Shown here: positions 1-12,075 of the stretch, piece by piece
How positions within the stretch are numbered: the stretch's first letter is position 1
Layout: the number at the start of each line of letters is the position of its first letter
Origin: Dicyema japonicum
Lineage: Eukaryota > Dicyemida > Rhombozoa > Dicyemidae
DNA: 64,000 nucleotides
Direction: 5' to 3'
Assembly (NCBI GenBank): GCA_011109175.1
Contig: RDEW01000046.1
Span: forward strand, 104,006-168,005
Notes under the pieces: model-generated
Told to the model about the DNA's origin: nothing
Database searches by the model: none
What the model saw: the letters and a program-made list of their open reading frames with translations, nothing else
Position numbers and translations under genes: made by a program

Positions 1-338
1 AAAAATTGTGTCATTTTGAGAAACCACTACAACAACTACGACTACGGAAAAGACAACGATTAGAAGGTCAACTAAAAACGAGCCTACCACAGTGAAGACA
101 ACTACAACCACTGAGTCTAAGAGTGATGGTGATGTCTTTGATTCTGGTTAAATTATGATTTAATGAAGCTGGGAATTGTAATAAAATTGGATATTTTGCT
201 GTTGACGGGTGCAAGAAATTTGTTATCTGTGGATACATTGGTCAGATAGCTTATCCTGTTAATTGTCCAGGAAACTTGATTTTTGATGAAACTCATAAAT
301 ACTGCAATTATCCAAACTTGGTTGACTGCAAAGTCTGA
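1..338 (+). CDS. chitin-binding (CBM14/peritrophin-A) protein, 3' end, partial
   Basis: C-terminal end of a secreted or surface protein whose 5' part lies outside the window. About 40 codons of Thr-rich, mucin-like sequence (long runs of ACN codons, 21-146) precede one CBM14 domain. Joining 1-146 to 169-338 across a 22-nt GT-AG intron (147-168) gives one frame ending at TGA 336-338. The domain has the six cysteines of the family in order: CNKIGYFAVDGCKKF, VICGY, NCPGN, YCNYP, DCKV. Bases 1-20 look like the tail of a further intron ending TTTTGAG, so the visible exon probably starts at 21. CBM14 domains bind chitin; a Thr-rich O-glycosylated stalk plus a terminal CBM14 is common in animal peritrophin and mucin proteins. 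The exact role here is unknown. Confidence 0.85.
147..168 (+). other. 22-nt intron of the CBM14 gene
   Basis: GTTAAATT...AATGAAG. Removal restores the frame from the Thr-rich exon (..FDS) into AGNCNKIG of the CBM14 domain. It contains stop codons, so it cannot be read through. Same size class as the other host introns in this window. Confidence 0.85.
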
Positions 339-814
339 ATTAACTTACTTCTTCGTTCGGTATACTAATAATAACTCTTTTCGGATATCACTAACAATTT
401 AAAAAATTCAAAAATTTATTAAACTTCCAAAGAGTTATAAACTTGTAAGCATCTTTCGCGATTTAAAGCGCCCTCTTACGATTTGTATGGAAATACACTC
501 AATCATCCATCTCTCTTATTGGCTGTTGCAACAATACTTTTTGGATTCAAATCTCTTTCCTTCCTACATAAGATCTTTTGACATCAAAAAAGATAACTAT
601 GTGAATCTAACTTTGGTTTTTAGTCCAACTGTTTAATTTGTGTTTCATTAAGTTACAGACAAGTAGATCAAATGGCTAATTGGTCCAAAGTTTATTGTGA
701 CACATCACTACTACAAAAATTTCTACATAGCTTCAAGATAGATGATAGTTAATATGTATTTTGCTAATAATAATTCGGTTTAAGAAAAATTACATTGTTT
801 TCAGTTCTAATATA
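339..814. other. AT-rich intergenic stretch
   Basis: 3' flank of the CBM14 gene. No ORF, RNA gene or repeat recognised. Confidence 0.5.
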
Positions 815-1140
815 TTCTTTAGATCTTCATGGTAACGCAGTATAGCATGTTTCGGGAAAAAGGCCTGATGGCCCCTAGTACGAATCTCGCTGCTGTACAT
901 TCCAGCTGTAGGTTCCATGCATCTACGATGTTTTGGCTTGAAGAGCGCCGCCGTCATCAGTGAGCATCTCACTACGGAACCGAATCGTCTATAAAAGGAC
1001 TCACACAAAACAAAAAGAAAAAAAACGAAGAGCATTCTTGATTCTTCCTCATCGTTTAGTTATGATAACTGTTCTTTGATTAAAATAAAGTGTGTGTCTT
1101 CTCTGAGAAGAGCTATAGCTAATATGGCTCTTCGTAAAAT
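815..1140 (+). repeat. SINE-1 copy (tRNA-derived SINE), decayed
   Basis: Matches over most of its length the reverse complement of 32236-32560. Shared blocks in order: CGAATCTCGCTGCTGT (box-B region), GGTTCCATGCATCTACGATG, GTCATCAGTGAGCATCTCACT, then near the 3' end AATAAAGTGTGTGTC and AGAGCTATAGCTAATATGGC. The box-A half is poorly preserved. The ORF reported on the minus strand here is only a shadow. Confidence 0.75.
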
Positions 1141-2439
1141 ACATCATTATTATTAGATCCGCATAAGAACAAATAGACTCTACAATTACCAATAATAATG
1201 TTAAATTGATCACAACGTGAATTAGCTTGCATAATCAAGTTTATTCAATATCTTCTTAAAACATCTAAAGCGCAGAATAAGCATTGCCTATTCCATAAAT
1301 ATGAATGAGGAATAATCTAACTTATTCGATGGAATTATCACATCTTTCAAACTATGGAGTTACAATCAGGTCTCGTCATTTTGATGAGCTATTTATTTGT
1401 TAATATATTAGTGTTATTGATCATATAAAGAAACTTCGGATATTTATTATCTCGATGAGAATATCAGAAACTTGATTCAAACTACTTGGAATAAAATGGG
1501 GAAAGGGGAGTTCCCATATTATATAGGATTACGTTTATGACCAGAGATCAATATTGCCTGCACCGTAAAAGAATTGGAAGATAATTTTTTCTCATCTAAT
1601 TGACTTTTTTTATGTTTGATTTAATCTTAATGTTAATTAATTTAGACGCTTGAATGGATAGAAATGCGTCAAAAAAATTCGTTCTAAAATACATCAGATT
1701 CCACCCGTGAGAAGGCGAGTACTTCTAGTACGACGCAGTCGTTGAAAGGATTTCCTACCTTCTATCTGACCAATTCTACTGTTGAAGATTACCATTTTGA
1801 AAACTCTTCCACCTATGAATGTGACAGTAAGGCGAGATATGAAAATGAAAGAACGCGGACCTACTTCTCCACATCTCTTCTGAAGTTGAAGTCTGTAATG
1901 GATTATTGAAGGATCGAATTGGTCTGCTAAACAGATGTTCTCCTTTGAGTTCTTTCCTTGGATTTATTAGTTGTGACTGTTCTGGGCTTACAACACAGCC
2001 TGGGATCAATATATAAAATAAAAAAGTACCAAATAGATAAGGTCCGATGTTTTAAAATTTGCATTCCAATTAACAAAAAATGTAAATGGCATCTATTTAA
2101 AATTCACTCAAAAATCGAAGGAGACCCAAAATCTGAGTTTTATTTAGGTGGGGGATTTAATACGTTGTCACCGATGTGATTCAATTGAATTTTAAAGAAA
2201 TCAAACTTTATTTTAAATGAAACATAATTCCCAAATATTATTTATTTTTGATTTTGAAAAGTTTGATTTTAATTCCAAATATTTCCGATATTAGATTTTA
2301 TATTATCGAAAATACGATAAACTAAAAACATCAAAAATAATAAAATTTTCAAAATAATCAAAATTTCGAAAATTTGCTTCGGGTTGATAAATAGAATCAA
2401 AAATAAATAGAGTCAACCCAAATAGGGGTCAGCATACCA
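1141..2439. other. AT-rich region without recognised gene
   Basis: 1141-2439 holds short ORFs (a 77-codon minus ORF at 1776-2009 and a 73-codon plus ORF at 1958-2179) with no family signature and no plausible exon linkage. 2200-2400 is simple AT-rich sequence. Confidence 0.45.
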
Positions 2440-4096
2440 GGGGGTTGTGAAGCGGCAGTTCATGCTGTCCGAAACATTCACCGAAAAGAACGAGAATATT
2501 CCTCACGTAATCGTCAAAATTGACATTAAAAATGCCTTCAACTAGATATGACGTGATACAATTCTAAAGGATTGCTTCACATACTACCCATAAGTGTACA
2601 GCTATTTTCATAACTCGTACGAAAAACCATCAAGTCTGCTACACGACCAATGCTACATCCCATTGTCTTCTGGAGTTCAACAAGGAGACTTACTGGGGCC
2701 TGCCATGTTCAGCTTGGGAATTGCCCGTATCACAGGATATTGTTCCATCCTCTGAGAGTATGGTATTTGGATGATTTTACCATGGGCGGCGATCCGAAGG
2801 ATGTACTAGATTGTTTGAAAAGTCTGATAGTCAAAATGGAATCCCTATGCCTAACTCTAAACACCACGAAATGTGAAATTATCAATTTTGGATTTCCGCA
2901 GCCTGAATCGGATTTGATCCTTGATATGTTCAGAGAGATCATTCCGAAAGCCACAGAAACCAAATCAGAACAACTGCAAATACTTGGAAGCCCTTTTACT
3001 GATGCTGGAATCAGTAACACTATAAGAACAAAAGAACATCAACTAAAAACAACATTCAAACGTCTGGAGATGCTGGACGCACAGACCTTCCTATTCCTGC
3101 TGAGAAACGCCTTATCAGCACAGAAACTGAACTACGTTATTCAGGGGCATCCTGCTACCTGAAAATGCTCGGTGCTATCGATTCCCTCTTCCGGACCACT
3201 ATTGAACGTATCACAAATGTGAAATTTGACTACCAAGGGTGGGACCAAGCGACCCTACCCGTTAGCCTGGGCGGACTGGAAATCCCTTCACCGAAAAATT
3301 TGGCTTGCCACGCGTATCTGTCTTTTTTGGACTTCAGCCGACTGCTGATCAGGATGATTCTCCAACTCTAAACAGAATCATCTGAAATCACAGATATGGA
3401 GCATTTGAAAGGGATGATGCCTAACCAGAAAGACCGTTACAGGACCATCTGCGAAGATAAACATGAAAGGCTTCTGGACCAATCATTCCAACAAAGACGT
3501 GCCTGTCTAGTCATAAAAATGTGAATGGAGTGGTGCTTGGATCAATGCACTCCCCGTTGGCAGTGTCGGGACCTACCTTGACGACGATACTGTCCGCATC
3601 GGCATCTCCACTTGGACTGGAAATTTGCCGGACTCACAAATGCCGTTGTGGCGCCACCGTCGATTGTTATGGACACCATGCCCTCTCGTGTCGAAGAAGT
3701 GCAGAACGATTCCCAAGACACAAGGGGATCAACGGAATTTGGGGGGAAACCTTCGGTCTGGGACGCTACTTGTGTCGACCCACTTTGCCCGTCCAACATT
3801 GTCGGGAGCGCGGTAGACACACTGTATGCAGAGAAAAAACAATGAGGACAAAGGAGAAATAATACGAAGCGCTACGCGACCGATTCGCGTTCTATCCGAT
3901 TGTGGTCGAGACAACTGGAGGAATAAGTGGAAAATCGCTTCGCTTCCTAAAGAAACTCGGACACCTAGCTACACTAATAAGCCACGACGCGCGTAAGACC
4001 AGGTGGCTTTTCCAGCTGATCTCTGTTCCAATCGTGAGAGGCAACACAACGTCGATAATGTCGGCAGGGTCCTCTTTGGATGAATGGCTGTGTTAA
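2440..4096 (+). mobile_element. YLDD-RLE non-LTR retrotransposon, 5'-truncated and broken
   Basis: Aligns collinearly by eye with the better copy on the minus strand at 41741-44742. In order: GGCEAAVHAVR (2445), KIDIKNAF (RT motif A), SSGVQQGDLLGPAMFS (motif B), VWYLDD (motif C, 2758-2775; YLDD instead of the usual YADD), KCEIINFG, thumb segments in 3165-3371, then CRCGATVDCYGHHALSC (zinc knuckle C-x-C-x8-H-x4-C, about 3639-3690) followed by RFPRHK, and the endonuclease piece WDATCVDPLCPSNI. The C-terminal IVRGNTTSI matches IVRGNSMAI of the other copy. At least five frameshifts or stops scatter it over three frames, so it is dead. The 5' PHD-finger part is missing. Confidence 0.88.
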
Positions 4097-4439
4097 TTAA
4101 TTATTAATTATTTATAAATGCTAACTTAGATTGTAATATATGTTCTTAGTATTTTTTGATTGTAAGAGTGTTGTAATAGTACTCCCATAGTTTTTCAAAG
4201 TATTCGATGTTTTTCAAGTTTTGACAAACGTTTGCTTCGCAAATACCGCAATAGTCTTGATTGTTTCATTTGACAAAGTAATATTGCATATTAGGCAATA
4301 CGACTTTGTTTCATCAATGGGGCTTAATAAATCAAAATGATAAGAATCTGCTTTGTAATTACGAACTGAACTCTCCACTAAGAAGTTTATTTAACGATTT
4401 TTAATAATTTATGGTAGAAATCAATAATTAAAAATCCAA

Positions 4440-4518
4440 CACTCAAATTTAAAATTCCATCGGCCAAAAGTAAAAATCCCAACGCCCATATGGGCGATAT
4501 CCCAGGTTGAGAACCACT
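4440..4518. repeat. hAT-type terminal repeat fragment
   Basis: Ends GGTTGAGAACCACTG at 4518, the reverse complement of CAGTGGTTCTCAACC, a common terminus of hAT elements and also the right end of the hAT element finishing at 50913. No matching left end was found nearby, so this is a relic. 4097-4440 is AT-rich 3' flank of the retroelement; 4519-5033 shows nothing recognisable. Confidence 0.5.
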
Positions 4519-5033
4519 GCACTAACATATTTAATATCCAAAAAATCAGTCTTTTTGGCATGCGGGATGTCCTGAGTTATTTTGATAGTCATCTTTGTAC
4601 TCAGGTTCTGTAGTGATCACTGCTGATTCCAAAATGAGGAAATACCGTGGCTTTGAAGATCAGTTGGCCTTTCATGTGATCTCTGTTTAGACATGTGACG
4701 TGCGTAGCCTCAAAACGTCAGAATTTATCAGGTTAATTAGGCAGCTTGCATGACCGCGCAAGGGAATGACATAATGGTTCTCGTGATCGTGAGGGGTAAC
4801 TCCCATTGCGTGCTCAATCCCTGTAGGTCATAAGACCATAATAATTGTATTTGAAATAGAACTTTAAATTTTTGATCTACAACAATAAATAATTTCACAA
4901 GTCCAACCAGAACTGCATGAATCAATAAAAGACAATTATAAGAAGAGTACGAGTAAACTATAATTTAAATTTATTTACAACAGCTTTTTATCGCACAATT
5001 TTCGTAATTTGAGTTATTTCTGCATAAATTCAA

Positions 5034-5651
5034 ATGGAAACTACCTATAAAACCGCTTACGTGGCGCCAAAAAGACAGGATATGGCAACAAAAAAGTCTC
5101 CGAAAATTTTAAAAGTAATTCTAAGCTCATTTCATAGGATGAAACCGCTAAAATTTGTCCAATCACCGAAACGACGTATCAAACTCATTTTTGCAACTAC
5201 AAAAAATTTTTTCAGAAGAAATCCAATAAATACGACCACATACTACCAAAGGTGAGTAATCATCATATTTTAGATTCAAAGCAATGTCGATAGTTTTGTC
5301 ACATTTATGTCGAGTTGTAGGAGAATTCAAAAAAATATTCTCAAGAAGGGGAAATGTGGGAATCCTGAATGCCCACCGAAATCATTTTATCCCCCCAATA
5401 TAGTTAAGAAGTTTAATATGGAATCTGATTCTGCATTTCGGACAATTTACTTAGAATGCTATCACTGTAATAAAGAGATATTCAATCCTTGGGGGAAGGT
5501 TATCTCCAAAAAGCCAACTGTTGTCAAAATCAAAACCAAAAAAGGAGATGTTAATCAAATTGATGTATTATTTATTATTATTCAGGTTCCACATGATGAA
5601 ATCCCGGACATTAAAAAATTATTAAAAAAATTAAAGACTAAAAAGGAATAA
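5034..5651 (+). CDS. unknown basic protein with Cys pairs, 183 aa, three ultrashort introns
   Basis: Not recognised. Joining 5034-5251, 5274-5297, 5321-5564 and 5586-5651 gives one 552-bp frame from ATG to TAA. The three GT-AG introns are 22 nt (5252-5273), 23 nt (5298-5320) and 21 nt (5565-5585), the same class as the verified UBR5 introns, which supports this being a real host gene. The N-terminal half is Lys/Arg-rich (KKSPK, SPKRRIK, FFRRN). The middle holds KCGNPECP and ECYHCNKE, C-x4-C and C-x2-C pairs about 30 residues apart, which could form a zinc-binding module. The end is a charged Lys/Leu repeat (KKLLKKLKTKKE). No signal peptide or membrane segment. The start codon is the first ATG of the open frame, and an upstream exon is possible. 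Confidence 0.6.
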
Positions 5652-6790
5652 TTAACAACAGTAAATTTCAGATAATAAATTAATTAAATTAAAACATTAA
5701 CCTGTGTTTTTAAATTCTCTAGTGTGGGATCATGTAGTTTATCACTGAACAGAAAAAAAGGACCATTCGACCTTACTTACCTCACTGGTTAGTTCGATGG
5801 GGTGGCTGTGCAATAAATTAGTTTCTAACTGTTGACCCCCGCCGATATAAATTTCGTCGTTCTATAGAAAAAGATATTTACTTGAGGAACCATTGCGTGT
5901 TTTTGATTGTCGTCAGACACCCCATGATCTTGAGGAAAGGCTTCCTGCTTATCCTTCCATTTGTCTCCAATAAAGCGTAGGATTAATAAAGTATATTCTG
6001 GTGAAATAATTCAAATAGTGCTCCCCTCGTATTCTCATAAGGACTTCTTCACAGTCAAAGCTGAAGTAAAATACTTCTTTCCAACCTCCGAGATATTGAT
6101 CCTTAATTATTGGGAACGTAACAGAGTTTTAAGTGTTTATCTTCCTAAATTGCCGTATTTATTAAACTTCAACAACATCCAATCTTGGATAATTATTAGA
6201 TCACAGGAATTGTTTAATAAAAAAATTAGAGTCAGGGGACACAGCCTGACTACATGGTTATTCCCTCTCTGGACTGCGGGGAATGCGCTCGAATAACAAG
6301 AATTGTGCGTTATTTACAATTTTTCATTTAAATTATTTGAAATTTTCTTAATGCTGTGCGTAATTCCATTTAATTGTTTTCACTTTAAGTGTAATATATT
6401 TTCCATTTTTCCGATTTTTTAGAATTAATATAAAAAGTGCAGGGTTTAAAAATAATCATTAATATTCCTTTTGCTCAGAAAACTTAAATCTGCAAAAGAC
6501 CTAGAAGATCTACGGACAGATGCGCAAAACAGAGGGCGATGGAGACTCCTGTGTCGTAGATCCGACCAGTTGTTCCCCACGCACATATGTTGTGCGGTTT
6601 CTTACGGAATTAACAGTTTCATCTTTATTCTCGATGGGTTATTCATGGACTCCTTCGACGTAGTAAATTTCAATCGAGTAGTTAGTCGGAGTTGAAATGT
6701 TTCACAGTATAACATTCACAGTAGCTTCTAATCTCCAATAATCTGCTGATCTTTTAGAAGGAATAAATTCCTTTCCTTGAGATCCTTTAT
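5652..6790. other. region with unassigned ORFs
   Basis: A 111-codon plus ORF (5961-6296) and a 74-codon ORF (6471-6695) are open but match no family I know. The segment RTDAQNRGRWRLL at about 6515 resembles the C-terminal tail often seen after LINE reverse transcriptases, so part of this may be retroelement debris. No convincing ultrashort-intron gene model could be built. Confidence 0.35.
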
Positions 6791-6978
6791 GACTATTGTT
6801 CCCCTTAGTCATGACCGATAACAGGTCACAGCTGCCTTCGATGGAAGACATCCAGTTTGGAAAGTTCAATTCTGAGTATCTCCCGACTATTGCTCCCCGT
6901 AGTCATGACCGATAACAGGTCACAGCTGCCTTCGATGGAAGACATCCAGTTTGGAAAGTTCAATTCTGAGTATCTCCC
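6791..6978. repeat. 94-bp tandem duplication
   Basis: Two nearly identical 94-bp units: 6791-6884 and 6885-6978, both running from GACTATTG(C/T)TCCCC to GAGTATCTCCC. The second unit continues into about 130 bp (to ~7108) that recurs with it at 8539-8760. The core has an inverted repeat, clearest in the third copy: ATGACTAC, 8-nt loop, GTAGTCAT. Confidence 0.8.
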
Positions 6979-7379
6979 AGGTAGGAGCGTTGTACGTCAA
7001 AATTTGAATTATGAATGAATTAAATGCCATCAAAAAGTGAACTTTTAAATTCAGTGACAACAGAAGTGGTCTATAGACAAAAAAACATGATTTCGACACT
7101 CTTGGAAATCATAATCCGAAGGAATTATGAAAGAGGTCTGGTCCAACATGATTAAAAGACAACGTCCTACCGTCTCTGACATCACTTCATTCTTAGGCGG
7201 AATAGTTTTCATAATGTAATCTTCACCAGAGGATTTGGTCAGGAAGATGGTAGGAAGATCAATTTCAACAATTGTGTCGTGCCAGAAGTACTCGTCGCCT
7301 CAGGGTTGGATCTGTTTGACAAGAACTGATTTTTGCTGAAAACTTTATCTTTCGGATTTGAACTTACGACCTTCATATA

Positions 7380-7430
7380 CGATGTCATTAGACGCTACGA
7401 TCAGTCAGGTGGACTTTCCTTTGCCTGGGA
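7380..7430 (-). repeat. possible tRNA-like SINE head
   Basis: The minus strand reads GGTCGTAAGTTCAAATCCG, resembling a pol III box B, preceded by GATCGTAGCGTCTAATGAC. No full cloverleaf or second copy was found. Weak. Confidence 0.25.
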
Positions 7431-7719
7431 GAGAGATGGGAGAAGTGGGTTTCTTCTTCTATAAGAGATTTTCACAAAAGCGAAAAAATCAGGCTCCCCA
7501 TTTACGACAATTTACTTATATTATTTCATATTTTTAAATATTTAAATATTATATAATACATGCACATGCTTTTTCATGTTGTAGTTGTGTATATTTTTTT
7601 GCATATGATGATTAACGAGATCCAACTCTGATGTCTGATTAGTTTATGTCTGATGCAATTCTTTACTGTACATGTAATTTGTTATTAGTAAATGCAGATA
7701 TATTGACTATTATCCTATA

Positions 7720-8538
7720 CATGTAACCCATCTAACAAAACTGGTTCAATTCATTTCGGACGGCCTGAATACACCAAATCCACACGAGAAAACCGTGCTG
7801 ATCTTAGTGGATGTAGAGAAGGCTTTTGACTCAGTATCCAGGAAGATCCTTAGAGTAAAAATTTTACGACGTCGATCCACCTAAATTCAAATCATGTTGG
7901 CTAACTTCATCAACGGTCGAATGGGCCAAGTGGTGGCAAATAACCAAAAATCAAAACCGCGATACCTTCCAAATGGAGTTCCACAAGGATCACCGTTATT
8001 ACCATGCTCTTCAACATGTTTCTCAGTGACCTACCATGCCCAACTACCAAAAACACAGTTCTTTTATCGTATGAGGATGATCTAGTGGTTGCAGTGAAAC
8101 ATCGAAGAATCGTGGGTGCGACACGGTCCGTGCAAGATCTACTAAACCTGATGGATCTTTGGTTCTTGAAGAACCGTCTGAATATATCACCAGAAAAGTG
8201 ACACGTAGTGACGTTTACTCAACACGAAAAGAATTACGGGCAACACCACGAATAACATTGTATGACACCCCGCTTCGCATTAAGAAGACCCTTTCAATCT
8301 TTGGCGTCATCCTGATCCCCTACTCACATTTACCCATCAAGTGGACCTAGTTACCGCGAGAATCTAAAAGAAAATTGTATTCTCAAGGTTTTCACTCACT
8401 CCCCAGTATCTTCCCGCCCATCGTTAGAGCTCTATACAAACAATTCTTTCTACCTAGTATCGAGTACGCCTGTGTTGCATGGATTGCCCCCTCATCAATA
8501 TCGCCACAGAGCAAGCTGGAGGTTTTACAAAACCTTCA
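7720..8538 (+). mobile_element. LINE-B fragment (RT domain)
   Basis: RT motifs in three frames: LVDVEKAFDSVSRK (motif A, ~7805), LANFINGR, YLPNGVPQGSPL (motif B, ~7963), SYEDDLVVAVKH (motif C, YADD changed to YEDD), then TLSIFGVI and AVYKQF-like thumb sequence to VLQNLH at 8538. Same family as 30410-32235 and 59568-61906. Multiple frameshifts; inactive. Flanked on both sides by the 94-bp repeat family. Confidence 0.85.
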
Positions 8539-8760
8539 TGACTACTGCTCCCCGTAGTCATGACCGATTACAGGTCACAGTTGCCTTCAATGGAAGACAT
8601 CCATTGGAAGGTCAATTCTGAGTATCTCCGAGGTTGGATCGTTGTACGTCAAAATTTGAATTATGAATGAATTAAATGCCATCAAAAAATGAACTTTTAA
8701 ATTCAGCGACAACAAATGTGGTCTGTAGACAATAAACATGATGTCGACACTCTTGGAAAG
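8539..8760. repeat. third copy of the 94-bp repeat plus its downstream extension
   Basis: About 90% identical by eye to 6885-7108 (shared GTACGTCAAAATTTGAATT, GAATGAATTAAATGCCATC, TCGACACTCTTGGAAA). It begins exactly where the LINE-B fragment ends. Confidence 0.8.
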
Positions 8761-9639
8761 AGATTGTTTATGATTATGGGAGAAGCATCGAGCCAAACTG
8801 AGTGGCTAGATTAATTTTGTCGAGATCACTTAGTTTGTTTTTTCGGTTAAACGGTGTTCTTGGAATAAAAATTTAATTTAATTATTTTGTCTGAGCAACC
8901 AATTATTCGCTTCATTTAGTAAAAAATTGTTTTTTTAATCCCAAAAGACATACTTATTATAATTAAGATCACTGATTTATTTTCCGGTTTTGATGCTCAA
9001 CAAGAACATTTATTAAGTTCTAACTATCTACCCCCATCGACATATTTTGACAGTATTAACCCTTATGATAGCCAAGAGACTGTTGGTCACCTTGCGTGTA
9101 ATGGAGGTTGTCCTATGGCAAAGACCACTACTCGTCGCAGACTATCCGAAATCTATTTTGGGTTAGAGATCTTAATTCTAAGGCATGTTGCTTTTGGGTG
9201 TGGTTCAACCGATCAGGATAAACGAAGATTGAGACATTTATCCGACTCTCTTGGCTTCGAGGTTTTGACATCCAAGGAAGCAAATCATTATTCGTTCACA
9301 AGTGGTGATACTTGGTGTTTTTCTGGTGTCTTCACCTCTTATTGCGCATGTGGATACTCCTATATCTTCGAGATCCCATATTCCCAAGTCTTATGTGTTA
9401 ATTTTAAAGTCATCCATGTATTGGGGGTTTCATGAAATTTGATACTGATTATGTAAATAGAGTCAGTACAAAACTTTCATGACGGATATGTTCTTTATTG
9501 ACGTCTATGTTGTTGTCCGGTGATGTGGACTATGTAAACGCAAATATTGTGATTGATGTAAAGGAATATCTACATTTTTTTGCTAAACTTGTTTTTTTCT
9601 GGAGATTCTAAAGCTGTTTCCCTACCATATCAAGCGGAA
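8761..9639. other. no recognised gene
   Basis: Contains a 106-codon plus ORF at 9115-9435 with no clear family; its Cys-rich middle could be a worn LINE endonuclease, but I cannot support that. Confidence 0.35.
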
Positions 9640-10440
9640 ATTTCAGAACGAAATCGCCTTCGGGCAAAATTAAATGGTGTCTGGCTTATGTGGACCGAGA
9701 ATTTCTACAGAGAATACGAGTTACTCAGAAGACTATAGATTTCTTATTTAAAAAAGATATTTATAAAAATGGAAGACTAAAGTAGAAAGGTTGAAACCAA
9801 AAACCAACATTCCGGAGGTCTTATCGGAGGCTTGTAGCTCTTGAATCTAAATCGATGTTATTAATTTGAAGAGATCCGATGGCAGTATTATCACTGAAGT
9901 TGGGATGTCCTAATGCTATTCAGGAGCTGCACGAGAGTAGTTCAAGGGATGATCCAACGATCTAGTGCCCGAAAATCTCTTTCGAGTATGAAAATTGGAA
10001 GAGCATTTTGGGATATGGCGCATGGAGATCATTAAAGAAGAGGTGAAACAAACTATTATGAAGTACCGAGATAAAGCTCTTGGAATGGACGGGATACACC
10101 AAAAGATATTCAAGGAGGGTCCGGATTTCCTTTTGAGTTCCTCCGTTTCCTATTTGGAGCAAGTCTCAATATGGGATATGTACCTAAAGCTTGGAAGATT
10201 CCATTATTCGGATGATCCCAAAACCAGGAAAATAAAGGATTCCTTGGACTATAGACCTATTAGTCTATAAACTCAATTTCAAAAACCATGAAGAGGCTGA
10301 TCTATAGATATATTTTATTAACATAACAAACTCGTTACTAATTAAAAACTAATTAAGCAGGGAGAAGCCAATGAGTTTGTCCTAGTTGATGGGGTCTGGT
10401 ATACGAAGCACCATATGTCTCCTCTTCGAAATATTGACCC
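9640..10440 (+). mobile_element. non-LTR RT fragment (linker and fingers)
   Basis: RNRLRAKLNGVW (9645) is linker-like. Then EIIKEEVKQTIMKYRDKALG-type sequence ending MDGIH (about 10025-10100), DSLDYRPISL (10240-10270), and in another frame SISKTMKRLIYRYI (10275-10315). These are the conserved finger and palm entry of LINE RTs (kA.G.DGI; YRPISL..SK..ER). Stops and frameshifts throughout. Family uncertain, nearest LINE-A. Confidence 0.75.
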
Positions 10441-10619
10441 CTTGCACCAAATAAGAATTATTTTTTCAAGTGGTGCAATATATTTTCAATGATCTTGCAT
10501 GTCTTTCATCACCAGGAGGTAATTTAAATTATAAATCACATCCCTATCCCAGTTTAATAGCATATCTCCTCAGTATATCGAGAAGTTCTACAAGAATACT
10601 TTACTCATCACTTTCAAAC

Positions 10620-12075
10620 CATCCTTAGAAGCCATAAATCAAGAATAGTTCTATACAAGCTGTATAAGTATTGACAAAAGTTTCCGGACTCAATTGAAAC
10701 CGTAGAAGCAACTTCAGCATCGCCGTAGATTTTTCATTTTTTTCTTGATTTAATTTATAAAGGAACCCTTCGAGTTCCACACAAACACCAAGATATTGCA
10801 ATTGTTCCATGCATTCGATTGCTCCAGTATTAATACAAATTTTTGACTAATTTTTGTTATTCACAATCCATAAAGCAGTAAACTTTTCAAGAGATAAGGA
10901 TAAACTTTTATCTCAGCACTAAAATTTAATTTTTTCGATGAGTTGAAACACATTTCCAGGAAATCGATTTATTAATACTAAGATCAAGCAGAAGTATATC
11001 ATAGCATAAATAAGCATTTTCGAATTTAAGTGTTCAACCTTCGGAATGTCACACATAACACAATTGAATAAAAGGGAACTTAAGATAGACCCTAGTGGTA
11101 CCTCTATTTTTACCAAAATTTTCTTCGATATATGATTTCCAATACCTATAAAAGATTCTCTACCAGAAAGAAAATCCTTCAGGCACAGTAGTGCCTTGCT
11201 CCCAACATTAAAATTTGACAGAGTATTCAACAACCCAGCATGCCAAACGCTATCAAAAGCCTTAGATTTGTCTGGACATACGGCCGTAAGACATTCTCTA
11301 TTCTTCAAAGCAACACATATAAAATTTGATAATATTGAGAAACAATCTCCAGTTCCTCTAGTGGGGCGAAAACCCCACTGATCATCGAGAAGAAATTTGT
11401 CATCTTCAATATACTTTGATAATCTGTTAAAATAATTTTTCCATGATTTTCGATATACTGCATATCAGGCTTATTGGCCTATAGTTCTCTGGATTTAAAC
11501 TAAATTTTCCCATCTTCGGGATCATCCGTACAAAAGACTTCTTCCACGTAGAAGGAGCATGTCCAGAACACCACGAAGAATTAAATAAAGCCCATTACGT
11601 TTTCAATAATGGCATTCCAGCATTTTTGAAGACAGTTAGGGGGATAAAATCCCATCCCGGAGTTTTATTTTTGCATCCATTAATAGCAAGAATTATCTCC
11701 TCCATAGTAATCGTTCCACACAAAGGCCCCTCCACAAGCGAGGATGGCTCCTCTTCAAGAAAACTAGTTTGTATGCCTCGGGAAATAATTAACAAAGGAT
11801 CCAATTCTTGTACCTCAGCGAGCTGTTGTCTTAAGACATCTGGAACTGTTTCTTCCGGGATCTAAGAGCCGTCACGAAACTTGAGATTTATCTCTTCACC
11901 TTTCTTTCAAAAAAGTTTCCAGAATTTAGGATTATTACGATAGAGTTTGGAGTATTCTCTCCTCCATCTATCTTCTTCAATACTTTTTGAAACTTCCATC
12001 AATACTCTCTTTATGAACTTGATCCCCTCTTTAAGACGGTAAGAATCTTGTGGATCCCAACATCGTCTCAAGTAG
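10620..12075 (-). mobile_element. LINE-A fragment, minus strand
   Basis: Reading the minus strand from 12075: RRCWDPQDSYRLKEG, RWRREYSKLY, then KTPGWDFIP (11680), ENYRPISLICSISK (about 11490), DDQWGFRPTRGTGDC (about 11380), KSKAFDSVW (motif A), then VPLGSILSSLLFN (motif B). The catalytic YADD has decayed to YAMI. Same family as 12070-13000 (+) and 25950-26870 (-). Dead. Confidence 0.85.

Noticed and set aside
9115-9435. 106-codon ORF as a Cys-rich gene
   Set aside because: No domain, no intron support, no paralog; could be chance or LINE debris.
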